Shown here: piece after piece, positions 45,482-55,357 of the stretch
How positions within the stretch are numbered: the first letter of the stretch is position 1
Layout: each line of letters begins with the position of its first letter
Assembly (NCBI RefSeq): GCF_032884065.1
Contig: NC_088881.1
Coordinates: 3,282,001-3,346,000, forward strand
DNA length: 64,000 bases
Origin: Artemia franciscana
Taxonomy: Eukaryota; Arthropoda; Branchiopoda; Anostraca; Artemiidae
Direction: 5' to 3'
Translations under genes and position numbers: made by a program
Notes under the pieces: generated by a model
Databases searched by the model: none
Seen by the model: only the letters and a program-made list of their open reading frames with translations
Told to the model about the DNA's origin: nothing

Positions 45482-48466
45482 CAGGGGCGGATCCAGCCTT
45501 TCGTTCTAGGGGGGGATTCTTACCGAAAAGAGTGGGGGTAGTGTCCTTTTTGTAGGCCACAAGTCTGACTTTATTTTTCACGTTTTAAGTTTCCCTGACG
45601 ATCTCTTGTTTAACGAAAATGTGGTTTTCGTATATTACAATAATGATTACAAAACTATACTTGATCAACTGACAACTGTTTACAAGAAAAATTCAAGCTT
45701 CCTGGCTTCACTGTGTGCAAACCGGTCGATTACTCTGTCAATGCTGATATCGATGTCGCGGTGCACATTAAGGAGGGCTAAACCACTAAGTCTAGTTTGC
45801 CCCATCTGTCCTCTGAGCCAGGTATTCAGTTTGCGTAAAGTTGAGAAGCTACGCTCGGCAGATGCCACGGTCGCTGGAAGAAATATAGAAATATTAAGAA
45901 GTGAGCTGACATAAGGATATAGGTGTCTGTCACATTCCTTGGCAGTTTCTTCCGCTGAACTAGGAAAAATACCTCCTTCTCTCTTAACCCGAAGCCATTC
46001 ACTTCTCCACACATGCACCTCTGCTAAAATAGGTGTTTCCCATGCAGACGGTACGGTTAAGCCAAGAAGTTGACCGTACATGCTAGAGATCTCTTTGACG
46101 GAAGATTGCAGCAAGTCATCAGTACAATTCACAATGTTTGATTACAGCAGTACGGTTAACCGGAAAGAGCTCAGCTTGTCTCTTGAGAATCGGCTCTTTA
46201 AGTCACTTATGACTGAGTCGAGCATAGATATAAAAACAACACGTCGATAATATCTTCAGGCATAGTATGAGGAGGATTATTAACAGCCAATTGGATTTTG
46301 TCTGACAATTCTTTTACTTGCTCGAATACTAATGCTGACTCTTCGTCACACGTTTCCCGTCGCTTTGCTAGAACATCCAAAAGATAAGAAACGTGGCCAC
46401 CGGCAGCACCAAGTCTAAAGTCTTTTTCTGGAATAGACGACTAAGAGGCAAGGTCAGAGCGCTAATACTGTGTAGACACTAAAGGGAAACCATGAATTCC
46501 GCACTATGTAAAGCTGTGTCTTTGCCTTCGGAGCGGTCACTGATTCACTCCAGTAATTAATGTGTTCCAAAGACTGGATGATTTTTGGAAGTTCAGACAC
46601 AAACTGCATAAGTGACTCGTTTCGTTCGATCCATCTCGTCTCACCGATTCCCGTGAGCTGAGCCTTTAGAACCTTATTCAAGACGTAATTTCTCTTTGCA
46701 GATGCATTAAAAAATGAAACAACTTATTTTATAATGCCTATGGCATTTCTGATGCTCGAAACAGCTGAGCTTTTTGACAAAGACAGGTTCAGGGTGTGGT
46801 TAAAGCAGGGACAACGAGACGCATTTTTGGCTTTTCTCTGAATTTCAACCACAGCACCACAGTTATTTGATACCATCATTGCACACCCATCCGTTGCAAT
46901 TCCAACTCAGTCAAGTAAATTCAAATCCATTTCTTCTAAAAGGCTTAGAACTAGCTGGCTGATCACTTTTCCGTTGACAGTCGGCTCTGTGTCTGCAGTG
47001 GAAGGTTCAAAGGTGGCATGATGAACGTCAACAAAACCTATAAAATCCTCTCGTCTATGGTTATCGAAGGCATAGCAGAGAGCTAAACTAAGTTGCAAAG
47101 AATGTGACACATCTGTTGTCTCACCGAGAATGATGCTGTAATACCTTGCTGACTTTACTCTTTCTAGAATGACACCTATAACTTCTTTCGCACAAAACTC
47201 AATAAACTGGTTTTGAGTTGTTTTTCTGATGTAGGTAGCATTTTTTACTGATGTTTTCAGTTGCTCCTTTAATTTACTGTCGCCACTTTCAGCACGATAA
47301 CGTAGTAGTTCTTGGAAGTTTCCTTCATTGGAAAGCGGCATGTCATCCAAGTTTAAGCTGCCATCATCCCGATGGCCCCTCAGTGAAATATTCTACCTTC
47401 CTAGAAATATGATTGATTCCATAATCGGCTTAAGCCTCTTTCGGTTTTCTGTTACTTGCTTCATTTGCAGTTCGTTGACGCGATTATTTACAGATTCGAG
47501 CGGAGAATGGTAGGCTCTTAGAAACGACTTTTCAGCCTCTACTGCGTCATGACGGTACTGGGAAGTATCAGGTACTGTCAGGTCTCCATCTTATCCCAGT
47601 AACTTAGCAAATTTTGTGACAGGCTTTGTGATCAGCTTTGTAGGGGAACCTGTCTGTTTGGCCTTTCTGGGCAACAGAATATACAAGCCAGTGGAAACTC
47701 TGCAAATGAGAATCGTTCAAGTACCTTTTTCGTCTTTCTCCCGTTTGAAATGAACAGCATACGGCACATGGCATCCGATTGGGAGTTTCCATGGTCTCTC
47801 CAGAAGCTCGCACTTTATTCGGTCGTCATTGGCATGCATTGTACCGATGTGGATCCCAATATCGTTTTCCGGAAACAGGGTAGGGAGCAGGGGTGTTGTT
47901 GGATGATCACTCTGAACGCTAACGGGGTTAACAGAAGATTGCTAAGTGTTAGGAATTTGTCCGTGTTCGCCACTTCCAACAGAACTAATTGATGAGCTAC
48001 TAGCAGTAACAGTTACACTATCTATTCTGCGAGACTTTGAAATGACAAAGCTGTCAAGCGTCTTTTGTCCGCGTTTTCCCGACATCAATATCGATTAAAC
48101 GACGAAAATCCTCGTGACACATTCAAATTCAAATTTCATTATACACTGGAACGAAATGTTTGTTTTAACACTTCCGGTTGCGTTGCGCAACCCCACCCAT
48201 TTCCAATGTTTACATCGAACAGGGAGGCGAGAACTAGCTAAAATTTACCTGGTGAACTGTTGCTATGCTATGAGGTGACAAAAAATACTCAAGGCTAGCT
48301 TGATAGTGGGAAAGCTGTGGAATGAACGTAATGTAAAAAGGTTTTATAGTCTAGTTACAGTAGTTAGAACATGCGTTAATGCAGACTTCCGTAAGTTCAC
48401 TAAAAAAATTACAGCCCGTCTAGGGGGGCGATCGCCTCCCTCGCCCCTCCCCTAGATCCGCCCCTG
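45482..48466 (-). mobile_element. hAT DNA transposon, 2,985 bp, with perfect 8-bp target duplication
   Basis: The ends are CAGGGGCGGATCCAG (45482) and, inverted, CAGGGGCGGATCTAG (ending 48466), a classic hAT terminal repeat. The flanks are identical 8-bp target duplications CCAGGGTG at 45474-45481 and 48467-48474. The element carries one transposase gene on minus (48085 to 45680). It lies inside the cysteine-rich minus-strand frame of the Polinton region: removing the element and one duplication rejoins that frame without a shift. The transposase is broken but the ends are well kept, so the copy could still be moved by an enzyme supplied elsewhere. Confidence 0.95.
45680..48085 (-). pseudogene. 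hAT transposase (ZMYM/TTF-type), pseudogene
   Basis: Cuts and pastes the hAT element. The minus-strand ATG at 48085 begins MSGKRGQKTLDSFV. The QKTLDSFV piece looks like a PCNA-binding (PIP) box, as in many relatives. A TTF/BED-like region follows (KRYLNDSHLQSFHWLVYS, TKFAKLLG), with the zinc-binding CKYC part missing. Next are the catalytic-domain blocks: IIFLGR-stop-NISLRGHRDDGS, NFQELLRYRAESGD, YYSIILGETTDVSH (TDVSH usually holds the first catalytic Asp), and VGIATDGCAMM. Then come TRWIERNES, and in the C-terminus the hATC dimerisation domain VASAERSFSTLRKLNTWLR, MGQTRLSGLALLNVHRDI. Stops include 47942-47944, 47393-47395, 46907-46909 and 46724-46726, plus frameshifts near 47720 and between 46200 and 46450. 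The length (about 800 codons) is normal for the family. Confidence 0.95.
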
Positions 48467-48760
48467 CCAGGGTGAGTATTTTTCTTTTGATTGCACTTAT
48501 CATAGTGACAAATGGAGCATAGGTATCCTTTAGAGTGAGAGTCACAAGCCTCTTCAAGACATGGATTACAATCCTTAATTTGTACAGCATATCCTCTATG
48601 CATTTTACATGGATTGCTTAGTCTACACTTTTCGTATAGTCATCAACTGTAGTGTAGTTCTCACATGACGACCAGCTATCCAATTTACTTAAACATAGTG
48701 GACATATGTAGAACATTTTTTGCTGTGTTGACTCTCAAACCAACAAATGGAAACTGCCTT
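48467..48760 (-). pseudogene. Cysteine-rich protein of the Polinton region, interrupted by the hAT element
   Basis: On minus, one frame at about 48720-48630 reads FYICPLCLSKLDSWSSCENY (zinc-ribbon-like CPLC). After a frame change 48630-48475 reads NPCKMHRGYAVQIKDCNPCL, then EEACDSHSKGYLCSICHYDK and CNQ, with paired cysteines suited to metal binding or disulphides. The frame runs into the target duplication (THPG) and resumes at 45473 as MIGQNPKRDFSLFQRDC-stop. A (GA) repeat lies directly upstream. Candidates are an N-terminal zinc-finger region of the Polinton DNA polymerase, or a Ly6/DUF753-like cysteine-knot (its CSIC..DKCN end is similar). I cannot decide between them. Confidence 0.45.
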
Positions 48761-48790
48761 GCGAACATTAGGAATATTCTTTTTACTTCT

Positions 48791-48793
<3 letters not shown>

Positions 48794-48865
<72 letters not shown>
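48794..48865. repeat. (GA)n microsatellite
   Basis: About 70 bp of nearly pure GA dinucleotide with a few ATA interruptions. It makes accidental Arg-Glu or Ser-Leu frames on either strand. Confidence 0.97.
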
Positions 48866-48867
<2 letters not shown>

Positions 48868-48980
48868 TAACCGAGTAAGATTAAAATTGATTATATCTGT
48901 TTTGGACACGGTTTTTTAGATTTTCGACTGTTCTGATGAAAAAAAAGAAAATAAAAAATCATCATAAAAATTTGAATGTC

Positions 48981-49250
48981 TTAGGTAGTGTCCAAAGATA
49001 AACCCGCAATATCATTCTGTCTTGTTTCAATTAGTATGTAAATAAATTGAGTAAATGCATTTGGCCCACAACGTAAAAGCCTCATACAATAATCAAAAGC
49101 TGGAGAATCATTTTCCATCATAATGTCAAGCATTCTTTCAGATAATATTTTCCTTTACACGGTTAACATCTTAAATTGATCACTTAGATTCAAACACTTC
49201 TCCAAGGTTACAAGATTCCGCATGATTTTCTGTTTCTCAAATCTCTCCAT
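48981..49250 (-). pseudogene. CARD (caspase-recruitment, death-fold) domain protein, one stop codon
   Basis: An 89-codon minus-strand frame from ATG 49250 to the stop at 48981-48983 has one in-frame TAA (49155-49157). Helix-like blocks run in CARD order: LVTLEKCLNLSDQFKMLTV, then RKILSERMLDIMME, FDYCMRLLRCGPNAFTQF and IYILIETRQNDIAG. The GPNAF..F...L.ET.Q..IA pattern is the hallmark of helices 4-6 of the fold, and ILSERM is a typical helix 2-3 turn. CARDs mediate assembly of apoptotic and immune signalling complexes. The frame is also open upstream (FVELVKSINDSGNVK) back to a TGA. It lies on the accessory-gene side of the Polinton remnant, so a virus-borne modulator of host cell death is plausible. 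A host gene fragment is the alternative. Confidence 0.65.
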
Positions 49251-49382
49251 TTTGTGGTTCTTGACATTCCCACTGTCGTTTATAGACTTGACTAATTCTA
49301 CAAATTCTCAAAGCCTATTGGTCCTCGGGAGAGAAAAGTAAACGGTCAACTAAAATATCTAACCAAAAAGTGAAACAAACTA

Positions 49383-49673
49383 TTATAAAACATTTTTCAT
49401 TGTCAGAAATGTAATAATAGAATAATATACATTTTCACTATTTTTCATCAGGTTAGTCAATCCATTGTCCTCAATGTGTTTCATGATTGCATTCAATCCA
49501 TAATATTGTCTGGATATATGCATTACATTCACTTTCGCAGCGAAGCACAATTATTTTTCCAACATATATTTACTCAAAGATATAACATATCCACCAACCA
49601 TTTCATCCCCTTGAAATGTTAGTCGACAATCCTTTTCACTTTCAACATCTACATTGGGAGCTATTGTCTTCAT
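49383..49673 (-). pseudogene. Unassigned minus-strand frame upstream of the CARD
   Basis: From ATG 49673 the frame reads MKTIAPNVDVESEKDCRLTF, then QGDEMVGGYVISLSKYMLEK, a stop (49551-49553), and in the same frame LCFAAKVNVMHISRQYYG, IMKHIEDNGLTNLMK and VYYSIITFLTMKNVL to the stop at 49383-49385. That makes 97 codons with one stop. The composition is protein-like on both sides of the stop, which suggests a recent pseudogene. It lies 133 bp upstream of the CARD frame on the same strand, so the two may have been co-transcribed or parts of one gene. No family was recognised. Confidence 0.4.
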
Positions 49674-50193
49674 ACCGTCAGTGTCAACTCACTCAAGTTG
49701 CAATAGTATAAAACCACTATTTTTTTAAAAATATCAAAACTTTTTTTCCAACTTAAAACAATGTAAACTAATCAAGGGTTTGTGTGGAACTGTGATACTA
49801 TGTAACTCACTGTAAAACTTTTATACCAATGATCATGTGATGGGTACCAGGTGCAGGGCCACTTGTATCCTAAGATTCATGTCACCAAGAAGAAACTACT
49901 GGCAAGCATTTCCAAGAATTTTCCTTGTCAACCGAAAACTGCGATAACATCGAATATATTTCGCTCTTGTTGCATCAATTGAATGGTTCCACTGAGAATA
50001 TATTGTTTCTGGAAAAATGCTAAGACTCTCCGTGGAAGTTTTTAGCGGGAAACGAGGGACTAGCAGCTCCAATAACACATTAGAATAGGGCTCTTGTTGT
50101 ATCCAAAGGACATACAGGAGGAGTTAGAAGCTTCAAGAGTACACCGGGATAGGGGTCTGGTTACATCCTAAAGGGAGATACTACTAGCTTTGA

Positions 50194-51679
50194 ACAAAAT
50201 GGCTATCTCAACTTTGACTGGATGTGTTTGGGGAAATGGTGGGCTAGGGGGCGGGATTAGCTGCTTTCTAATCGCTTTTGATTATTAAAAAGGGCACTAG
50301 CCCTTTCAATTTCCAATCGATTGAGCTGCTTACGAAGTTTCTACGACGACAAATGGTCATCTCAAAATTTCTATCAGATGTATTTTAGAAAATACGAGGT
50401 GTGGTGGGGGGGGGGATATCCACCCTCAGATCACTCTGAGTCTTTAAAAGGCACTAGAAATTCTGAATACGAATCCAATGAGCACCCTCCAAAGTTTATC
50501 AGATCACACTTTCTATATATATATATACCTTATTTACCCCAGAGCGTAGCGTACAACTGTTGACCTGAGGGCTTTGGTAGGTTGCCATCCTCAAAGACAT
50601 AATTTCCAGACCTTTCAATTACGTTAAACAAAATGGCTACCTCAAAATTTTGATTAGATGTGTTTTGGGAAATGGTGGGCATGAGAGGGAAGTTAGTTGC
50701 CCTCCAATCACTTTCGACTATTAAAAGGGGCACTTGCCTTTCAATTTCCAATCGAATGAGCTCTTTTTGAAGTTTCTAGGGCAAAAAATGACCATCTCAA
50801 AGCTTCCGTCAGATGCATTTTGGGAAAATATCAGGTGTAAGCGGGGGGGGGGGGAGAGATATCCACCCTCCGATCACTCTGAATCTTAATAAGAGCACTA
50901 GAGCTTTTGGTTATCAATCCGATGATCCCCTCCGAAGTATATACGATCAGCCTTTCTATATACACCTTATATGTCCCCAGGTTATAACTTACAACCCTTG
51001 CCCTGAGGGCTTTAGTAAGTTGTCATCCTCAAAGACATAATTTTTGGCCCTCTCCACTACGCTGAACAAAAGGTTTTCTCAAAATCTTGGTTGGATGTTT
51101 TTGAGGAAATGGTGGGCTTGGGAGGGGGGTTAATTGCCCTCCAATTACTTTCAACTATTAAAAGAAGCAATAGCCCTTTCAACTATAATCAAATAAGCTC
51201 TTTTCGAAGTATCTACGACAACAAATGGCGATCTCAAAATTTCTATCAGATACAATTTGGAAAAGATACAAGGTGTGTGTGTGTGGGGGGGGCTATGTAC
51301 CTTCTGATTCCTCTGAATCTAAAAAAGGGCACTAGGACATCTGATTTCCAATCCATTGAGCCCATTCTGAATTTTCTGCGACCATTCTTTCTATACAAAC
51401 TTTATATGCCCCAAGGGCATAACTTACAACCCTTGTCCTGAGGGCTGTGGGTGGTTGTCATTTTAAAAGACATAATTTCTGGATCTTTCAACTCCGTTGA
51501 ACAAAATGATTATCTTAAAATTTTGATTGAGTGTATTTGGGGTAATGATGGGCTTAGTGAGTGGTTTGTTGCCCCTCAATGACTTTCAACTATTAAAAAG
51601 GACACTAGCCCTTTCAATTTTCCAATCGAATGAGCCTTTTTCGAAGTTTCTACGACAACTCATCCCATACGAAGTGTCC
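50194..51679. repeat. Tandem array, about 435-bp unit, 3.4 copies
   Basis: Units begin at ACAAAATGGCTATCTCAA-type phrases at 50194, 50628, 51066 and 51501 (periods 434, 438, 435). Each holds TTGCCCTCCAAT, a CACTAGCCCTTTCAATTTCC block, GAATGAGC, CCACCCTCCGATCACTCTGA, TATATACACCTTATATG and AACTTACAACCCTTG. The last copy stops at about 51679. The core phrase order matches the body of family A and the array at 62640-64000, so all three share an ancestor. Confidence 0.88.
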
Positions 51680-52314
51680 TGGTCTAAAAAAAACAAAAAA
51701 ACAAAAATAATAATACATTGTGCCCACATCGCTCTTTATTTAGGCAGCGCTATTGCGCTGCATATGATTATTGAAGCTAGTCTGATTTCTAACAACGATG
51801 TGTACTAGGCTTGAAACTTTTGGTTTCTCTTTTTATGGTTTTTGAATTGTTGTAATCCTTTGTGAAAATAGAGAATCATCATTTGTAATAATTGCAATTT
51901 TTCGTTTTTTGGGCCTTCCTAGTGACATTATATAACTGGTTGCGTTTAAAAAGTTTTTCTTTTTCAAGGTTTTTGAATTGTTGTAATCCCTTCCTACTGA
52001 TATTATATAACTGGCTGCGTTCGAAAAGGTTTTTGAACTGTTGTAATCTCTTCTCAAAATATGAATAAATATTTTTGCAATTATCAGTTTTATATTACTT
52101 TTATGTATTTTATTGCTTTCAAACTTGTAAGCTTAATCCCATAGCGAGTTGATTTTATCAAACAAAAAAAACAAACTAATTTTAAAATTTTAAGTATTTT
52201 CTAGTTCAAATTAAAACATTTAAGTTATTGCTCAGGCACGTAATATTTTTGCAGTTTACATAATAAGTTTGGCGATTCTGAACTGAATTCATCTTTTTTT
52301 TTAACTTGTTATAA
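51680..52314. other. Interval without a recognisable gene
   Basis: A+T-rich. A phrase TTTTTGAATTGTTGTAATCC is repeated three times (about 51838, 51971, 52031) with AACTGGTTGCGTT between, giving an irregular local duplication. Nothing coding is supported. Confidence 0.5.
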
Positions 52315-52504
52315 TCTATCTATATAAATATAAGTTGTCTGTCTGTCTGTGGGTCTGTGGATCTGTGGATCAGGTGACGTCATGTTTCGGCTGACGTCAT
52401 GAAATTAGTTGCCGTCATTTTTGTTATGACGATGCTTAGTATATTGTAAAACACATTAATTTGGTTAATAATATACCATTTAAAACACCAAAATGAACAT
52501 GCTG

Positions 52505-52575
52505 GAGTAGTCACTCGGTGAGAGAGGGTGTCAGAACGGAGAATGAAGGTCCCAGGTTCAAATCCTGGTTAGGCT
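52505..52575 (+). promoter_or_regulatory. tRNA-like B box inside the Helitron 5' region
   Basis: CCAGGTTCAAATCCTGG (about 52551-52567) is a perfect B box with flanking complementary bases, as in a tRNA T-arm. A weaker A-box-like phrase (TAGTCACTCGGTG) lies about 40 bp upstream. It may be a captured tRNA or SINE fragment that could recruit RNA polymerase III. Confidence 0.4.
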
Positions 52576-53062
52576 AAAAAAGGTAAAAAACTAAAAACTA
52601 AATAAAAATTGAAAAAACTAAAAAAAGGCAAAAACTACAAAAAAAAACTAAAAACTAATAAAAAAATAAAAAAAGCCGAAAAACTAAAAAAAACTAAAGA
52701 AACTAAAAAAAGGAAAAAACTTAAAAAACTAAAAACTAAAAAAAAACTAAAAAAAAGGAAAAATGAAAAATAGAAGAGAAAAAGAATACTAATAGAATTA
52801 AAAATAAAAATAAAAAAAATAAAAAAGATAAAAAGCTAAAAAAAGGTAAAAACCAATAAAAACTAAAAAGAAAAAAAGGTAAAAAACTAAAAAAAAAATT
52901 CATCTAAAAAACTAAAAAAAACTAAAAAACGTAAAAACTAAAAGAACTAAAAAAGTAAAAATAAACTAAAAAAAGGAAAAAACTGAAAAATAAGCGGGAT
53001 ATAAATGACGACCGGGACACCGGGACATAAGGAATATAAATGAATCAGAAAATACAACTCAT

Positions 53063-53928
53063 GTTTCCAAATGACGTCGTTTGGAGCCCAAATTGAAAAT
53101 CCAGATCAATTTATGTCTACTTTCAAAGTAAAAGGGCAAATTTATCATAAAGCAGGGTCTCTTCTACCATTCTCAGGCGAGAATCATAAATTTTTACAAT
53201 TGTACTTCATCAGTGATAGAAATTCTGAATTGAATGCACGTTGCGAAATTTCTCCCAACATTGAAAGGACAATCGTTTCCCAATTACAACATCTTTTCCA
53301 CGAAAATAATAATTTAGTGCGTCTGTTCAAAACAGCCATCGATTTGATGCCTACTTATACGCATAAAATTGTTATTTCCGCTGACAAAACGCCTCCTGGC
53401 CAACATGTGCGTAGATACAATGCTCCAACTATCGACGAAATGGCCATCGTTATGGTCGGTGATCAGTTTTTACCTCGAGATATTATTCTCAGGGTTTCCA
53501 CCACACGTGCAACAACTAAAAATAGGCCTACCAATAATACTTTTAAGAAATATAAACCCACCAAAGCTTTGCTATGGCACTCGACCTGCCGTAAAAAAAA
53601 CAATGGAAAACCTAATAGAGGCCACAATCTTGACAGGGCCTTTTGAGGGTGAGGCTGTTCTTATTCCTCGCATTCCCAAGATTCCAACGGATCTGCCTTT
53701 TCAATTTAAAAGATTGCAATTCCCAATTCGATTAGCATTTGCAATCACCATTAACAAAGCTCAAGGTCAATCATTAGAAAAATGTGGTATAGATCTTAAT
53801 ACTGATTGTTTTTCCCATTGACAATTGTACGTTGCATGTTCGAGGGTCGGTAAACCTGACAATCTATTTATATGCAGCGACAATTGGACAGCGAAGAATG
53901 TTGTATATTCGCAAGTTTTACGCAGTTA
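53063..53928 (+). pseudogene. Helitron Rep/helicase relic, copy 1 (internally deleted)
   Basis: The first part (53071-53490) encodes the central Helitron region: QIENPDQFMSTFKVKGQIYH, LLPFSGENHKFLQLYF, RLFKTAIDLMP, NAPTIDEMAIVMVGDQF. It then jumps, with a frame change, into the PIF1-type helicase C-terminus (GFPPHVQQLKIG, PIILLRNINPPKLC, LIPRIPKIPTD, FKRLQFPIRLAF, INKAQGQSLEKCG), removing the HUH-Rep-to-helicase centre. A TGA at 53819-53821 replaces Gly before QLYVACSRVG. The enzyme would unwind DNA during rolling-circle transposition, but this copy cannot work. Confidence 0.92.
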
Positions 53929-54193
53929 ATTTGTATTTTATCTATCTATCTATCTATCTATCTATATAAAAACGAGTTGTATGTATGCATGTTTGTTTGT
54001 TTGTAAAAAGAGCGTTTGCATATGATGTCATTATTAGTACATACGGCTTTGTATATGCAGAGACAATGGGAAAGCCAAGAATGTTGTATATTTGCAATTT
54101 TTACGTAGTTTAACTCCTGCAGACGAAATGAATGCTTGCCTAAAAAATTCTAATTGATAGGCACACGTAAAAATATTAAAATTAACTACAAAT

Positions 54194-54968
54194 ATGCGTG
54201 TCCGATTGCAAAACGATGACTCTGGTCAAACAGTAGACTCAATTTCACGACGTATACAACTACCTGCTGATTTCTGTAATTTAGTGACGTCCAAAAATGA
54301 ATTGATTGAAAAAGTATTTCCGAATATTCTAAAAAATTATAAAAATAATAAATGGCTAAGTGAAAGAGCGATTCTCGCACCCAAAAATATAGACGTCCAC
54401 GAAATCAACAATATTGTTTTGAACAAGATTCGAGACCAGGCAGTCCTTTACAAGTCAGTCGACACAGTTTTGGAACCAAATGAAGCGGTTAATTATCCAT
54501 CTGAATTTTTAAATTCCATAGATCCTTCAGGGTTTCCACCACACGTGCTACAACTAAAAATAGGCGTACCAATAATACTTTTAAGAAATATCAACCCACC
54601 AAAGCTTTGCAATGGCACGCGACTTGCCGTAAAAAAAAACAATGGAAAACCTAATAGAGGCCACAATCTTGACAGGGCCTTTTGAGGGTGAGGCTGTTCT
54701 TATTCCTCGCATTCCCAAGATTCCAACGGATCTGCCTTTTCAATTTAAAAGATTGCAATTCCCAATTCGATTAGCATTTGCAATCACCATTAACAAAGCT
54801 CAAGGTCAATCATTAGAAAAATGTGGTATAGATCTTAATCCTGATTGTTTTTCCCATGGACAATTGTACGTTGCATGTTCGAGGGTTGGTAAACCTGACA
54901 ATGTATTTATATGCAGCGACAATTGGACAGCGAAGAATGTTGTTTATTCGCAAGTTTTACGCAGTTAA
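54194..54968 (+). pseudogene. Helitron helicase C-terminal relic, copy 2
   Basis: Starts RVRLQNDDSGQTV, skips a short segment, then gives IQLPADFCNLVTSKNELIEK, YKNNKWLSERAILAPKN, AVNYPSEFLNS, GFPPHVLQLKIG, LLRNINPPKLCNGTRLAVKK. A homopolymer of nine A (54631-54639) where copy 1 has eight (53593-53600) shifts the frame. The other frame continues ENLIEATILTG to QLYVACSRVGKPDNVF and ends at 54966-54968. The last 430 bp are nearly identical to copy 1, so they are a recent duplication. The tail after each copy (53958-54112 and 54985-55133) is duplicated too. Confidence 0.92.
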
Positions 54969-55305
54969 TTTGTATTGTATCTATCTATATAAAACGAGTT
55001 ATGTGGAAGCATGTTTGTTTGTTTGTAAAAAGAGCGTTTGTATATGACGTCATTATTAGTACATACGGCTTTGCATATGCACAGACAATGGGAAAGCCAA
55101 GAATGTTGTTTATTCGCAATTTTTGCGTAGTTTGAAACACATATATAAATCTATCTATATTCACAGGTGGACACAGGGACACAACTACAATGGCGCATAA
55201 CTAATATGGCGCGTAACGACTTACGCGCGCGGGGGGGCTTGGGGGGGCGCGAAGCGCCCCACCAACTAGGTGTTGGGGTGGCGCGAAGCGCCACCCCAAC
55301 AGCTA

Positions 55306-55356
<51 letters not shown>
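55306..55356. repeat. (TA)n microsatellite
   Basis: About 48 bp of TA dinucleotide that starts right at the Helitron 3' CTAG end. This fits insertion of the Helitron next to an AT target. Confidence 0.97.

Positions 55357-55357
<1 letters not shown>

Larger units (their letters stand above)
52315..55306 (+). mobile_element. Helitron (rolling-circle transposon), composite and decayed
   Basis: The 5' end fits A/TC: base A at 52314, then TCTATCTATATAAATATAAG, and a TTGTCTGTCTGTCTGTGGG leader with TGACGTCATG motifs, common in arthropod Helitrons. The 3' end is diagnostic: a 12-bp perfect hairpin GTTGGGGTGGCG-CGAAG-CGCCACCCCAAC (55272-55300), then AG, CTAG (55303-55306) and T in the flank. No target duplication is expected. 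Inside are an A-rich CTAAAAA tract (52570-53000), a Rep/helicase fusion relic (53063-53928) and a second helicase copy (54194-54968). A (TA)n repeat follows directly at 55306-55356. Confidence 0.93.

Noticed and set aside
48665-48919. Long Arg-Glu or Ser-Leu frame on either strand
   Set aside because: It is the (GA)n microsatellite read as codons; nothing else supports a protein.
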